Below, in pieces: positions 16,860 through 25,566 of a stretch of DNA of 64,000 bases. The translations under genes and the position numbers were made by a program. Each line of letters begins with the position of its first letter. The stretch's first letter is position 1. The notes beneath the pieces were generated by a model, which was not told the origin of the DNA, searched no databases, and worked only from the letters and a program-made list of their open reading frames with translations. Source of the stretch: CAG-238 sp963601575 (GTDB lineage Bacteria; Bacillota; Clostridia; Peptostreptococcales; Anaerovoracaceae); assembly GCA_963601575.1 (NCBI GenBank), contig CAVCFO010000008.1:1-64000 (forward strand), given 5' to 3'.

Positions 16860-17279
16860 ATGGCAAAAGGCTACAGACAAGGAAGACTCGGAGAAGAAAT
16901 CCGCCGGACTATCAGCGAAATGCTCATCAGCGGGCTCAAGGATCCGAGAATCACAGGCCACATGATCAGTATTTCCGGAGTTTCGGTAACAAACGACGGT
17001 AGCTATGCCACCTGCTATGTGACGGCTCTGTCTATCGGGGAGGATGAAGAGGCAAAAAAGGCTGCCGAGAACGAAATTTTGGCAGGCCTTGGCAGCGCAA
17101 AGGGCCTGATCAAGAACGAAATCTCAAGACGCATCAAAGTCCGCCACGTCCCGGAGCTGATTTTTAAGATGGATCACTCCATGGACTATGGCAGGCACAT
17201 AGACGAGATTTTGGACACGATAGATTTTGACAGCTACCAAAAGGAAGATGAAGAAACGGACGAAAAAGGCGAATTTTGA
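16860..17279 (+). CDS. rbfA: 30S ribosome-binding factor RbfA
   Basis: Cold-associated 30S maturation factor that acts with RimP. 139 residues with the KH-type core: GEEIRRTISEMLISGLKDPRI at the start, YATCYVTAL in the middle, and IKVRHVPELIFKMDHSMDYG near the end. It begins two bases after infB and ends just before nrnA, keeping the standard order. Confidence 0.95.
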   Translation: MAKGYRQGRLGEEIRRTISEMLISGLKDPRITGHMISISGVSVTNDGSYATCYVTALSIGEDEEAKKAAENEILAGLGSAKGLIKNEISRRIKVRHVPELIFKMDHSMDYGRHIDEILDTIDFDSYQKEDEETDEKGEF

Positions 17280-17308
17280 TTCGCCTTTTGGTCTACGGAG
17301 GAAAAATC

Positions 17309-18292
17309 ATGAATAATACATATAGCAAGATCGCAGAGGTACTTGCGGGCGCAAATTCGATTTTGCTCTATCCTCATATCAGCGCAGACGGCGATGCTCT
17401 GGGCTCATGCGCCGCGCTTTGCAGGGCGTTTAGGCTCATGGGCAAGAATTGCTATGTGCTGGTTGAAGAAAAGCTCCCGCTGAACCTTGCCTTTTTAGAC
17501 AAGGGATATTGCACGGAGGATCAGAATATAATCGAGGATGTAGACGTTTCGTTTTGCGTTGACTGCGGCGATGCTACACGCTTTCCCGCACGCGCGGAGA
17601 AATTCGCCCGCGGCAAGATTAGCATCTGTCTGGATCACCACAGAACGAGCAGCAACTTTTGCGACTATAACTATATACTTCCCGAGGCGGCAGCGACGGG
17701 GGAACTGGTATTTGAACTCCTAAAGGAAATGAAAATATCGCCGGATGTCGAAATAGGCGAGGCGCTTTTTGCGGCAATCACCACGGACACGGGCAATTTT
17801 CAGTATTCCAATACCAGAAAGGAAACCTTCGAGATTATGAGCCGGCTCCTCGACTGGGGCGTTGACACGAACAAGGTGAGCGTCGAAATTTACGAGAATA
17901 TAAGGCTCGAGAGAAAGATAATCGAGTCCATGGCATTTTCGACGCTGAATTTGCTCGCAGGCGGCAAGGCTGCGATAGCCTTCGTAACGCAGGAAATGAT
18001 CGAAAAAAGCGGCGCACTTTCGGAGGAAACCGAAGGAGTAATAAACGAAATAAGGAACATCGCAGGAGTCGAATTTGCGGCATTCCTCAAGGAAAAAGAA
18101 GAAAATAAGATCCGCCTCAGCCTCAGGGCAAAGACCTGCGGAGATGTTTGCAAGATAGCCGAAAAATTCGGCGGCGGAGGGCACGTGAAGGCAGCAGGCG
18201 CGACGCTTGAGATGTCTATAGAAGAGGCCATAGCGGCGGTAGCCCGTGAGCTGGAGGCAGCATCACAGGAGCTGAAAGAACGCGAGATATGA
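17309..18292 (+). CDS. nrnA: Bifunctional oligoribonuclease and PAP phosphatase NrnA (DHH family)
   Basis: Degrades nanoRNA and dephosphorylates pAp. 327 residues. DHH motifs seen: HISADGDALGSC, CVDCGDATR, and the name-giving DHH in ICLDHHRTSSNFCDYN; the C-terminal DHHA1 domain has GGGGHVKAAGA. ATG at 17309 follows CGGAGG; an earlier in-frame start inside the gap gives an atypical N-terminus. Overlaps truB by four bases. Confidence 0.93.
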   Translation: MNNTYSKIAEVLAGANSILLYPHISADGDALGSCAALCRAFRLMGKNCYVLVEEKLPLNLAFLDKGYCTEDQNIIEDVDVSFCVDCGDATRFPARAEKFARGKISICLDHHRTSSNFCDYNYILPEAAATGELVFELLKEMKISPDVEIGEALFAAITTDTGNFQYSNTRKETFEIMSRLLDWGVDTNKVSVEIYENIRLERKIIESMAFSTLNLLAGGKAAIAFVTQEMIEKSGALSEETEGVINEIRNIAGVEFAAFLKEKEENKIRLSLRAKTCGDVCKIAEKFGGGGHVKAAGATLEMSIEEAIAAVARELEAASQELKEREI

Positions 18293-19425
18293 AAGACGGA
18301 ATACTTAATATAAATAAGCCGCAAGGGATAACATCGCACGATGTGGTTAGGGATCTCAGGCGGCTGCTTGGGGTGAAGAAAATCGGACATACAGGAACCC
18401 TTGACCCCATGGCAACAGGCGTTTTGCCCGTTTGCATCGGAAGGGCAACCAGGATCACGGAATATACAGACCTTGATTTCAAGAAATACCGCTGCACCCT
18501 GCGGCTTGGGCTTGTAACAGACACCCAGGATATTTGGGGAGAAATCCTCGAAGAAAATTCCACCGCGGATATTACGGCGGAGGCAGTTTGCGAAGCATTT
18601 TCGACTTTTCACGGAAAAATAATGCAAAAGCCGCCCATGTATAGCGCAGTGAAGGTCGCAGGCAGGAAGCTCTACGATTATGCCAGAGCCGGAGAAAGCG
18701 TAGATGTAAAGGAGCGCGAGGTATATATCAAAGATCTAAAAATCGAGACGATTGACTTTGCCCCTGGCAGCGATATCAAGAAAGTAACCTTCACGGTCGA
18801 ATGCTCCAAAGGCACATATATCAGGACGATTTGCGAAGATGTCGGAGGCAGCCTCGGCTGCGGCGCGGCCATGGAGAGCCTTGCAAGGCTTGCAAGCGGA
18901 AGCTTCAGAATTGAAGATGCAATCGACCTTTACGAGCTTGTGGACACATATTCGGCCCGCCGCTTCGAAGGCGAAAAATACTTCGTGGAGGCGGCGGGCG
19001 ATGATGAACGCCGCGAAATCGAAAAGCTGATACTCCCTATAGATTATCCGCTGACACATTTTGGAACTGCCATTATGGATAGCAAAACGGCACGAAGATT
19101 TATCGACGGCTGGCATATTTCCTTGGGCGAGTGCGAAATCACGGAGCGACCTGAATTTGAGGGAAAAGACGCTCCCATCGAAATTCGGCAGGAGTACAGA
19201 GCCGCATACAAAATGTATCGCCGCACGGATAGGCGCGCTGAAAACGGTGCTGCGGACGGCTCGGTAGCAGATGAGCCGTCCGCAGGCAACCTGCCGGCAG
19301 GCAGTCCGGCGGCAGATGAACCGGCGGCTGGCAGCCCCATGCAGTTTCTGGGAGTGGCATTTTATAGCCCAAAATATAGGAAATTAGTCGCAGATAAGGT
19401 CTTTTGCAGAAACGACGAAGCATAG
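18289..19425 (+). CDS. truB: tRNA pseudouridine-55 synthase TruB
   Basis: Makes pseudouridine 55 in the T-loop of tRNAs. 378 residues, about 70 longer than usual. Conserved blocks are GILNINKPQGITSHDVV, KIGHTGTLDPMATGVL with the catalytic Asp, KPPMYSAVKVAGRKLYDYAR and CSKGTYIRTICEDVG. Extra length lies mainly in a C-terminal Ala/Gly/Pro-rich insertion at about 316-350 with repeats of PAAGSP and PSAGNLPAG type, after which a normal end (FLGVAFYSPKYRKLVADK) resumes. Start overlaps nrnA. Confidence 0.94.
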   Translation: MKDGILNINKPQGITSHDVVRDLRRLLGVKKIGHTGTLDPMATGVLPVCIGRATRITEYTDLDFKKYRCTLRLGLVTDTQDIWGEILEENSTADITAEAVCEAFSTFHGKIMQKPPMYSAVKVAGRKLYDYARAGESVDVKEREVYIKDLKIETIDFAPGSDIKKVTFTVECSKGTYIRTICEDVGGSLGCGAAMESLARLASGSFRIEDAIDLYELVDTYSARRFEGEKYFVEAAGDDERREIEKLILPIDYPLTHFGTAIMDSKTARRFIDGWHISLGECEITERPEFEGKDAPIEIRQEYRAAYKMYRRTDRRAENGAADGSVADEPSAGNLPAGSPAADEPAAGSPMQFLGVAFYSPKYRKLVADKVFCRNDEA

Positions 19426-19512
19426 AGGCGGTGCCGGAAAGCGTCTGAGGGGCTCGGAAAGCATCTGAAGCGATCGGCAGGCAAAAAACTTTGACCAGAT
19501 AGAGGTAAGAAC

Positions 19513-20445
19513 ATGAAAAAGTTTGAAAAAATAGAAGACATCGGGCAAATTGAGCCTTCCTGCGTAGCACTGGGGAATTTTGACGGCGTGCATGTGGGTC
19601 ACAGGCAGCTCATACAGTCGGCAGCCAAGAAGGCAAGAGAAAAGGTACTTGCAAGCGCAGTCTTCACCTTTTCAACCCATCCAAAGAGCCTCATACCCGG
19701 CGCAAAACCGGTAAAGAACATAGTCTACGGCGACGAAAAGGAGGCGCTCATCGCATCGCTTGGGATCAAGTACTATTTCAATTTCCCATTCACGGAGTCT
19801 ATAATGACGATGCCGCCGGAGACGTTTGTGAAAACTTTTTTGCATGATATGATAAATGCCCGTGAGGTTTTCTGCGGATTCAACTATCATTTCGGATACA
19901 AGGGCGAGGGCGACACGAAGCTCCTTCGGATATTGGGAGCAAAATACGGTTTTCATGTGAACGAGGTGAGGGCTGTCTCCGTGGACGGAGATGTCGTCAG
20001 CTCAACGCTCATTCGCAATATGATAATGGCGGGCGAAATGGAAGAATGCGCGAAATATCTCGGGCGTAATTATGATATCGCAGGCGAAGTTGTAGTGGGT
20101 AACAAGCTCGGACGAACGATAGGATTTCCGACCTCGAACATTATGATAGACCAGAGCATGGTCACCCCGCCAAACGGCGTTTATGTGACATATTGCATAT
20201 ATAACGGCATCAAATATCCGAGCGTTACGAACGTCGGAATCAAGCCGACCGTAGGCTCTTTCAAGAAAAATATGGAGACTCACATCTTTAATTTTGATAA
20301 GGAAATCTACGGCAAACAGATCAAGGTTGAATTCATCAAAAAGACCCGCGATGAGGTGAAGTTTCGCAGCATCGAGGAACTTTCCGCGCAGATTGCAAGA
20401 GATTGCAACGAGGCGAAGGCCTATCACAGGATATGTGAAAAATAG
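19513..20445 (+). CDS. ribF: Bifunctional riboflavin kinase / FAD synthetase RibF
   Basis: Converts riboflavin to FMN and FAD. 310 residues: N-terminal adenylyltransferase domain with ALGNFDGVHVGHRQLI and CGFNYHFGYKGEGD, SSTLIRNMI, then the flavokinase domain with GRTIGFPTSNI and PPNGVYV. Last gene of the operon, 87 bp after truB and running to within 18 bp of the convergent permease gene. Confidence 0.95.
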   Translation: MKKFEKIEDIGQIEPSCVALGNFDGVHVGHRQLIQSAAKKAREKVLASAVFTFSTHPKSLIPGAKPVKNIVYGDEKEALIASLGIKYYFNFPFTESIMTMPPETFVKTFLHDMINAREVFCGFNYHFGYKGEGDTKLLRILGAKYGFHVNEVRAVSVDGDVVSSTLIRNMIMAGEMEECAKYLGRNYDIAGEVVVGNKLGRTIGFPTSNIMIDQSMVTPPNGVYVTYCIYNGIKYPSVTNVGIKPTVGSFKKNMETHIFNFDKEIYGKQIKVEFIKKTRDEVKFRSIEELSAQIARDCNEAKAYHRICEK

Positions 20446-20463
20446 ATTTTCGAAAGGATGGTG

Positions 20464-21375
20464 CTATTCGGCTCCGGATTTGAGCGCAGAGCCCTCGCTT
20501 GCGTCCCACTCGGAGAGCACGATGCTGAATACGACAAGCGCACCTCCAAGCCAGCCGATGAGGCCGAGGCTTTCGTGGAGTATGCTTACCGATACGATTG
20601 CACCGACAACAGGTTCTACCGTAAATATCAATGCCACGCGGTTTGCGGCAACATGCTTTTGGCCGGCGGTCTGTAGTATAAAGCACAGCGCCGAGCACAC
20701 GAGCCCAAGCACGATGAGCGTTCCAAGCTCAAGAGAGGTCAGCGCCTTTGGAATCTCTTCCCCAAACAGGAATATGCCGATAAATCCGCAGACAGATATC
20801 GTGGCAAGCTCCACGATGGTCAAGGCGTAAACATCGTGAGATCCTGCCAGCTTTTCTATCATGACGATTTGACCGGCTCCGAAAAATGCGGCACCCAGGC
20901 AAATTATATCGCCGATGTTAAGGCCAAGCTCCGTGCTCCCGCCCATCGAAATGAGATATACGCCGATCACGCATATCAGAGCGCGGAGCCCGGATTTGCG
21001 TGTGAGCCTAATGCGGAAAAATAAAAAGTTGAGCAGCGGCACGCAGATTGCACCGAGGGTCGAAAAGAATGCGGTTCGGGATGCCGTGGTATATTTGATT
21101 CCGAGTGTGGCGCATACATAGCAGCCGAACATGAGAATTCCGATAAAAATGCCTGCCCGCAGAAGCTCCTTGTTGATATTGCCAAGGTGCCTAAAAAATA
21201 CGATTGCAAGCGCAATGGCGGCCACCGCAAAGCGGATAGCCTGAACATAGAAGGTCGGAAGGCCATCGACATATCGCAGACCCAGAAAACCGAAACCCCA
21301 ACAGATGCCGACGATAAACAGGCCTATAACAGAGAAGATTTCTTCTTTGCTTTTTTTCGTATGATTAAGTTGCAT
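20464..21375 (-). CDS. EamA/DMT-superfamily permease
   Basis: 303-residue membrane protein with about ten hydrophobic segments in two EamA repeats, the usual form for drug/metabolite exporters. WGFGFLGLRYVDGLP marks the first repeat and AALIFTVEPVVGAIVS-type (here VALIFTVEPVVGAIVS) marks the second. ATG at 21375 is preceded on the minus strand by AAAGGAGC; longer in-frame readings run back into gltX territory and lack a binding site. The substrate cannot be inferred. Confidence 0.82.
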   Translation of the reverse strand: MQLNHTKKSKEEIFSVIGLFIVGICWGFGFLGLRYVDGLPTFYVQAIRFAVAAIALAIVFFRHLGNINKELLRAGIFIGILMFGCYVCATLGIKYTTASRTAFFSTLGAICVPLLNFLFFRIRLTRKSGLRALICVIGVYLISMGGSTELGLNIGDIICLGAAFFGAGQIVMIEKLAGSHDVYALTIVELATISVCGFIGIFLFGEEIPKALTSLELGTLIVLGLVCSALCFILQTAGQKHVAANRVALIFTVEPVVGAIVSVSILHESLGLIGWLGGALVVFSIVLSEWDASEGSALKSGAE

Positions 21376-21436
21376 TTTACAAGCTCCTTTCGCAAAGGGC
21401 GAAGCATTTATTTTACGATATCGGTTAATATACCGA

Positions 21437-23092
21437 TTATATGAACCGTTCGAGCCGCGCCCGAACGCGATCTTCACCCAAAATTTGCTGAATTTCCCAA
21501 ACGTCAGGGGACTGCTGGCGTCCCATGAGCGCCACGCGGATAACCGTGCTGACGTGTCCAACATGACCCTTGTAGCTTTCCGGATTTTTCTTGAAATCCT
21601 TTGGCTTTGCCGCATAGCCAAGCTCTGCGGTGATTTCGCGGATCTTAGAAAACCAGGTTTCCTGATCGTCCGAATGATCGTAGGTTTCGAGGTATTTCGA
21701 GAGGATGAGAGAAACATCTCCTGCCGCCTCCTGCGGGAACCCGTCCTGAATTTCGAACATATCGTCAAAGAAATAGCTGATATTGCGGATGATCTGCTTC
21801 GCATAAATATGGTCTTTGCGAGGGTTTCTTTCCTCGTGTCTTCCGATATCGAGAATTTTTTCAAGGTAAGCCCGGTCTTCGAAAATCGGCGCAAGCTCCG
21901 GCTGAAATTCGTCCGACCAAGCCTTTAGGAAATCAAAAAGCTCGGAAGCCGAAATTTTTAGCAGCGCGTCCTTACTCACATCGTTTAGCTTGTTCAGGTC
22001 AAAGAGCGCACCGGAATTGCTCATCTTTTCCGTGGTAAATTCAAACTTGTCGATATCCGCATCAGGGTTTGCGATTCGCCATTCCTCAAAGTTGGAGTTC
22101 AAAATCGTAAGAAGATATTCCCGAACCGCTGCCGGATGGTAGCCCTCGTTTCTGTAGTAGTCCAGCGAAAGCTCAGGATCTTTGCGCTTGGAAAGCTTGC
22201 GCTTGTTGCCCTCCTCGTCAAGCTTCATAAGCTGCGCTGTGTGACAATAGATCGGAAGCTCCCAGCCCAGCTTCTCGAAAAGCTCCACATGAATCGGCAG
22301 GGACGGAATCCACTCTGCGCCGCGGACAACATGGGTGGTGCGCATAAGATGATCGTCAACCACATGAGCAAAATGATAGGTCGGGATGCCCGTCGCCTTG
22401 AGAAGAACAGTGTCCTGATCGTTTACCGGCATATCGAGGGTTCCGCGGATTGCGTCCTCAACCTGAAAACGGCGGATTTGATCCTCCGGCAGGCTCATGT
22501 CACCGTCGGATTTGAGACGAATTACATAAGGCTTTCCGGCTGTGAGACTTGCTTCGATTTCTTCCATGGTAAGGCTTCTGCTTGCTGCCCACTTTCCATA
22601 AATTCCGGGATTTGCTTTCTCAGCCTCTTGCTTCGCATGTATCTCCGTAATTTCCTCTTCGGTAAGGAAACAAGGGTAAGCGTGTCCCTCCGAAACCAGT
22701 TTCTTCGCAAAGCATTGATAAATCTCGCCGCGGTGGCTCTGGGTGTAGTCGCCGTATTCTCCAACGTCCCCCTCCATTGTAGCCCCTTCGTCAAAATTGA
22801 TGCCAAAGAATCTCAGGGAATTGATTATGACCTCAACGGCGCCCTCCACATAGCGCTTGTCGTCCGTGTCCTCGATTCTGAGGAAAAATTTGCCGCCGGA
22901 TTGGTGGGCGAGCCTTTCGTCTACAAATGCCCCGTAGAGATTTCCAAGATGTATGAACCCGGTCGGGCTTGGGCCGAGTCTTGTTACCTTTGCCCCCTCA
23001 GGCAGATCCCTCGCCGGATAAAGGGCTTCGTAGTCCTCCGGTGTTTTTTTGATGTGCGGAAAGAGAAGCTCCGCCAATTTTTCGTAATTCAT
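21437..23092 (-). CDS. gltX: Glutamate--tRNA ligase
   Basis: Charges tRNA-Glu (and in many Bacillota also tRNA-Gln for later amidation). 551 residues, somewhat longer than the about 485 of typical bacterial GltX, as seen in a clostridial subgroup. Class I signatures are TRLGPSPTGFIHLGNL (HIGH region) and KRKLSKRKDP (KMSKS region). FFLRIEDTDDKRYVEGA and VVRGAEWIPSLPIH are also conserved. No amidotransferase genes are in the window. It precedes the EamA gene on the same strand by 61 bp. Confidence 0.93.
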   Translation of the reverse strand: MNYEKLAELLFPHIKKTPEDYEALYPARDLPEGAKVTRLGPSPTGFIHLGNLYGAFVDERLAHQSGGKFFLRIEDTDDKRYVEGAVEVIINSLRFFGINFDEGATMEGDVGEYGDYTQSHRGEIYQCFAKKLVSEGHAYPCFLTEEEITEIHAKQEAEKANPGIYGKWAASRSLTMEEIEASLTAGKPYVIRLKSDGDMSLPEDQIRRFQVEDAIRGTLDMPVNDQDTVLLKATGIPTYHFAHVVDDHLMRTTHVVRGAEWIPSLPIHVELFEKLGWELPIYCHTAQLMKLDEEGNKRKLSKRKDPELSLDYYRNEGYHPAAVREYLLTILNSNFEEWRIANPDADIDKFEFTTEKMSNSGALFDLNKLNDVSKDALLKISASELFDFLKAWSDEFQPELAPIFEDRAYLEKILDIGRHEERNPRKDHIYAKQIIRNISYFFDDMFEIQDGFPQEAAGDVSLILSKYLETYDHSDDQETWFSKIREITAELGYAAKPKDFKKNPESYKGHVGHVSTVIRVALMGRQQSPDVWEIQQILGEDRVRARLERFI

Positions 23093-23230
23093 ATTTATCC
23101 TCCGTAAATTATGCGTAAATTATAGCAAGGCGCAGGGCAAAGCCGCATGCCCGGCCACATGCCCAGTCGCAAAATCAAATATTCTGACACTTTATTATAT
23201 ATGCAAAAGCATGAAATGGCAAGATTAAGG

Positions 23231-23260
23231 TTGATTTTCCGCATCCAAAAGTGATACAAT
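23231..23260 (+). promoter_or_regulatory. Promoter of the acyl-CoA synthetase gene
   Basis: TTGATT (23231-23236), 18-bp spacer, TACAAT (23255-23260), in the 223-bp gap between divergent gltX and the synthetase gene. On the other strand a TATAAT near 23117 could serve gltX. Confidence 0.55.
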
Positions 23261-23315
23261 ATAAAGATAAATTGCAGGCGAAGCTTGTAACGCGGCAATT
23301 GGAATGGGGGACAAT

Positions 23316-25238
23316 ATGGCAAGACTTTTGAGGAAAATACCTGATTTTAAGCTTCCGAAATATCGCATGGGCGAGATCGAGGAACTTGAGGAATTGCAAC
23401 GAGAGTATGCGAAGAATCACAGGGATATAATAAAAAATAGCATCGAAGGAGGCACTGAGAATGCCTGCTATCAGGGGACCAATTTCCGCACGGTCAAGGA
23501 AATATTCGAAAATTCCACGACAAAATACGCAGGCAGGCCATTCGTGCTGGAAACTTTCAATAAAAAGAAGGGATTTGAAACCGCAACCTACGGCGAGTTC
23601 AGAGATGATACGATAAACTTCGGCACAGGACTTTTGCGAGTTTTGCGCCTTACAGAAATGGAAAAGGTTATCATAATCGGCGAGACGACATACGAGTGGT
23701 ATGTGGCATATATGGCATTGCTGCTGGGTGCTGGGATTGCAGTGCCGGTCGATAAGGAGCTGCCCGAAAACGAGCTTGATAATTTGATAAACCGCTCGGG
23801 AGCCTCCGTCATCATCCACAGCCCGAGGAAAAGGGATTTTGTGAAGAAGGCGGCCGCAAGGTGCAAATCCGTGCGATATACCATCGAAATGTATAGCGAT
23901 GAGGCACCATCTAGCGAAAAGGTAGGCAAGGATAGATCCGCAGAATCCGGCTTTACCAGCATCGGCTTTGATTTCCTCGCCTGCGAGGGCAAAGTTTTTA
24001 CAGACCTGGGCGACACAAGCCTCATGCAAAGAGAAATCGATCCGGAAAGCTTTGCACTGCTCATTTTTACCAGTGGCACCACATCTGCTGCCAAGGGCGT
24101 AATGATTTGCAACCGCAACCTTGCGGCAAACATAAACGGCATCACGCCTTATGTGCATCTTACGCCGGAGGACAGACTTTTTTCCGTTTTGCCGCTGCAC
24201 CATACATATGAATCCACCATCGGCTTCATCTATCCGATGGCTTGCGGTGCTTCCATCGCGGTATGCCAAGGCCTAAAGCACCTGGCTTCGGATATGCAGG
24301 CGACCCAGCCAACGGCGATACTGGCAGTACCGCTACTCATAGAGGCGCTGTACAAGAAGATAATGAAAAATATCGAAAAAAGCAAGAAAACCTCTGTCGT
24401 AAAATCCGTGATCAGGCTGACAAACGGCCTTCGCAATGTCGGAATCGATGTGAAGCGCAAGGCTTTTAAGGATATATATGCAGGACTTGGCGGAAATCTG
24501 AGAATTATCGTCTCCGCTGCGGCACCGCTAGACCCGAAGATCGGCAAGTGGTTCGAGGACATCGGGATCACATTCCTTCAAGGCTACGGACTGACGGAGA
24601 CGGCCCCAATCGCCGCGCTTACGCCGGATTTCGATACGAGGGTAGGTTCTGCCGGCAAGGCTGTGCATGGCGATGAGATCCGCATTTCAAGTCCTAACGA
24701 ACGGGGCGAGGGAGAGGTCCTCATCAAGGGCGAAACGGTAATGCTGGGATATTTTGATGATCCAAAAGCAACGGCGGAGGCTATCGAGGATGGCTGGTTC
24801 AACTCCGGCGATATCGGCAGGCTCGACGATGACGGATTCCTGTACATAACAGGCCGCAGCAAGAATGTTATCGTAACCCAGAACGGCAAGAACATCTATC
24901 CGGAGGAAATCGAGACCTTGCTTGCAGACGTTCCGGAAATCTCGGAATCTATGGTCTATGGCAAGGAGGTTTCCGGAGAAAAAGAACTGATTATAACGGC
25001 ACGCGTAATTCCGAACATGGATGCAATAGAAGAGATATATGGCAAATCACGCAAGAATCCTGACGAGCCTTTTACAGGCGATGAGATTTACAAAATCATC
25101 TGGGCAAAGATCAAGCTTGTAAACCGCAAGCTCTCAAATTATAAGTGCATCAAGAAGCTGGAGATTAAGGACGATGCGTTTGAGAAGACCAGCACGATGA
25201 AGATTAAGCGGTATGCCGAGCTCCAAAAAGAGAAGTAA
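23316..25238 (+). CDS. Long-chain acyl-CoA synthetase (AMP-forming)
   Basis: Activates a carboxylic acid, probably a fatty acid, to its CoA thioester by way of an acyl-adenylate. 640 residues of the ANL superfamily: P-loop LIFTSGTTSAAKGVMI, adenine-binding QGYGLTETAPIAAL, hinge region FNSGDIGRLDDDGFLYITGRSKN and the C-terminal lysine region SNYKCIKKLEIKDDAFEKTSTMKIKR. I prefer ATG at 23316, five bases after GGGGG; an in-frame ATG at 23304 would place the GGGGG inside the gene. Chain-length preference is not readable. Confidence 0.88.
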   Translation: MARLLRKIPDFKLPKYRMGEIEELEELQREYAKNHRDIIKNSIEGGTENACYQGTNFRTVKEIFENSTTKYAGRPFVLETFNKKKGFETATYGEFRDDTINFGTGLLRVLRLTEMEKVIIIGETTYEWYVAYMALLLGAGIAVPVDKELPENELDNLINRSGASVIIHSPRKRDFVKKAAARCKSVRYTIEMYSDEAPSSEKVGKDRSAESGFTSIGFDFLACEGKVFTDLGDTSLMQREIDPESFALLIFTSGTTSAAKGVMICNRNLAANINGITPYVHLTPEDRLFSVLPLHHTYESTIGFIYPMACGASIAVCQGLKHLASDMQATQPTAILAVPLLIEALYKKIMKNIEKSKKTSVVKSVIRLTNGLRNVGIDVKRKAFKDIYAGLGGNLRIIVSAAAPLDPKIGKWFEDIGITFLQGYGLTETAPIAALTPDFDTRVGSAGKAVHGDEIRISSPNERGEGEVLIKGETVMLGYFDDPKATAEAIEDGWFNSGDIGRLDDDGFLYITGRSKNVIVTQNGKNIYPEEIETLLADVPEISESMVYGKEVSGEKELIITARVIPNMDAIEEIYGKSRKNPDEPFTGDEIYKIIWAKIKLVNRKLSNYKCIKKLEIKDDAFEKTSTMKIKRYAELQKEK

Positions 25239-25253
25239 ATGCCTTGCCGCCTA

Positions 25254-25450
25254 GCCACAGACGATTTTCCCGGCGCATTTAGTGAGGTTTGCAAAATCGC
25301 CCGTGGCGTTGCCCGCTGCGGGCGGAGAGACAAAATTGCGGCAGCGCGATTCCGCAGGTGCAAACAAGAAATGTTTGCACCGAGGACTAAGCGCCGAGCA
25401 ATTTATGCCCTCGAAGCCTTAATAATTGGCCACGGACGGTTTTTGCGGCG
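25254..25450. repeat. Structured intergenic repeat, upstream copy
   Basis: The segment has modules also found at 28530-28870. It begins with a TAGCCACxxACGATTTT-type module, then a stem CGCCCG/CGGGCG (25298-25324), then a 9-bp perfect hairpin GTGCAAACA/TGTTTGCAC (25358-25380), then a GCAATTTATG...CTCGAAGCC module, then a second TTGGCCACxxACGGTTTTT module. Frame differs between copies, so the short open frames here are probably not genes. The rest of the gap to 25566 shows only the ribosome binding site AAGGAG of the next gene. Confidence 0.75.
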
Positions 25451-25566
25451 AGTAGAATCGCCCATTACACAAAAAGTGTTTACATAGATATTGCAAGAGG
25501 CAGCGGCACGCTCGGAACGAAAGCGACTGCTACGCCCGCGCGAAATACCAGAAAAGGAGATTTTCA

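Noticed and set aside
22136..23107. Plus-strand frame of 323 codons over gltX
   Set aside because: Antisense to a clear glutamyl-tRNA synthetase; no recognisable domain.
25239..25487. 82-codon frame in the repeat before the surface protein
   Set aside because: Related copies downstream have a one-base shift within the alignable part, so reading frame is not conserved; stems are.
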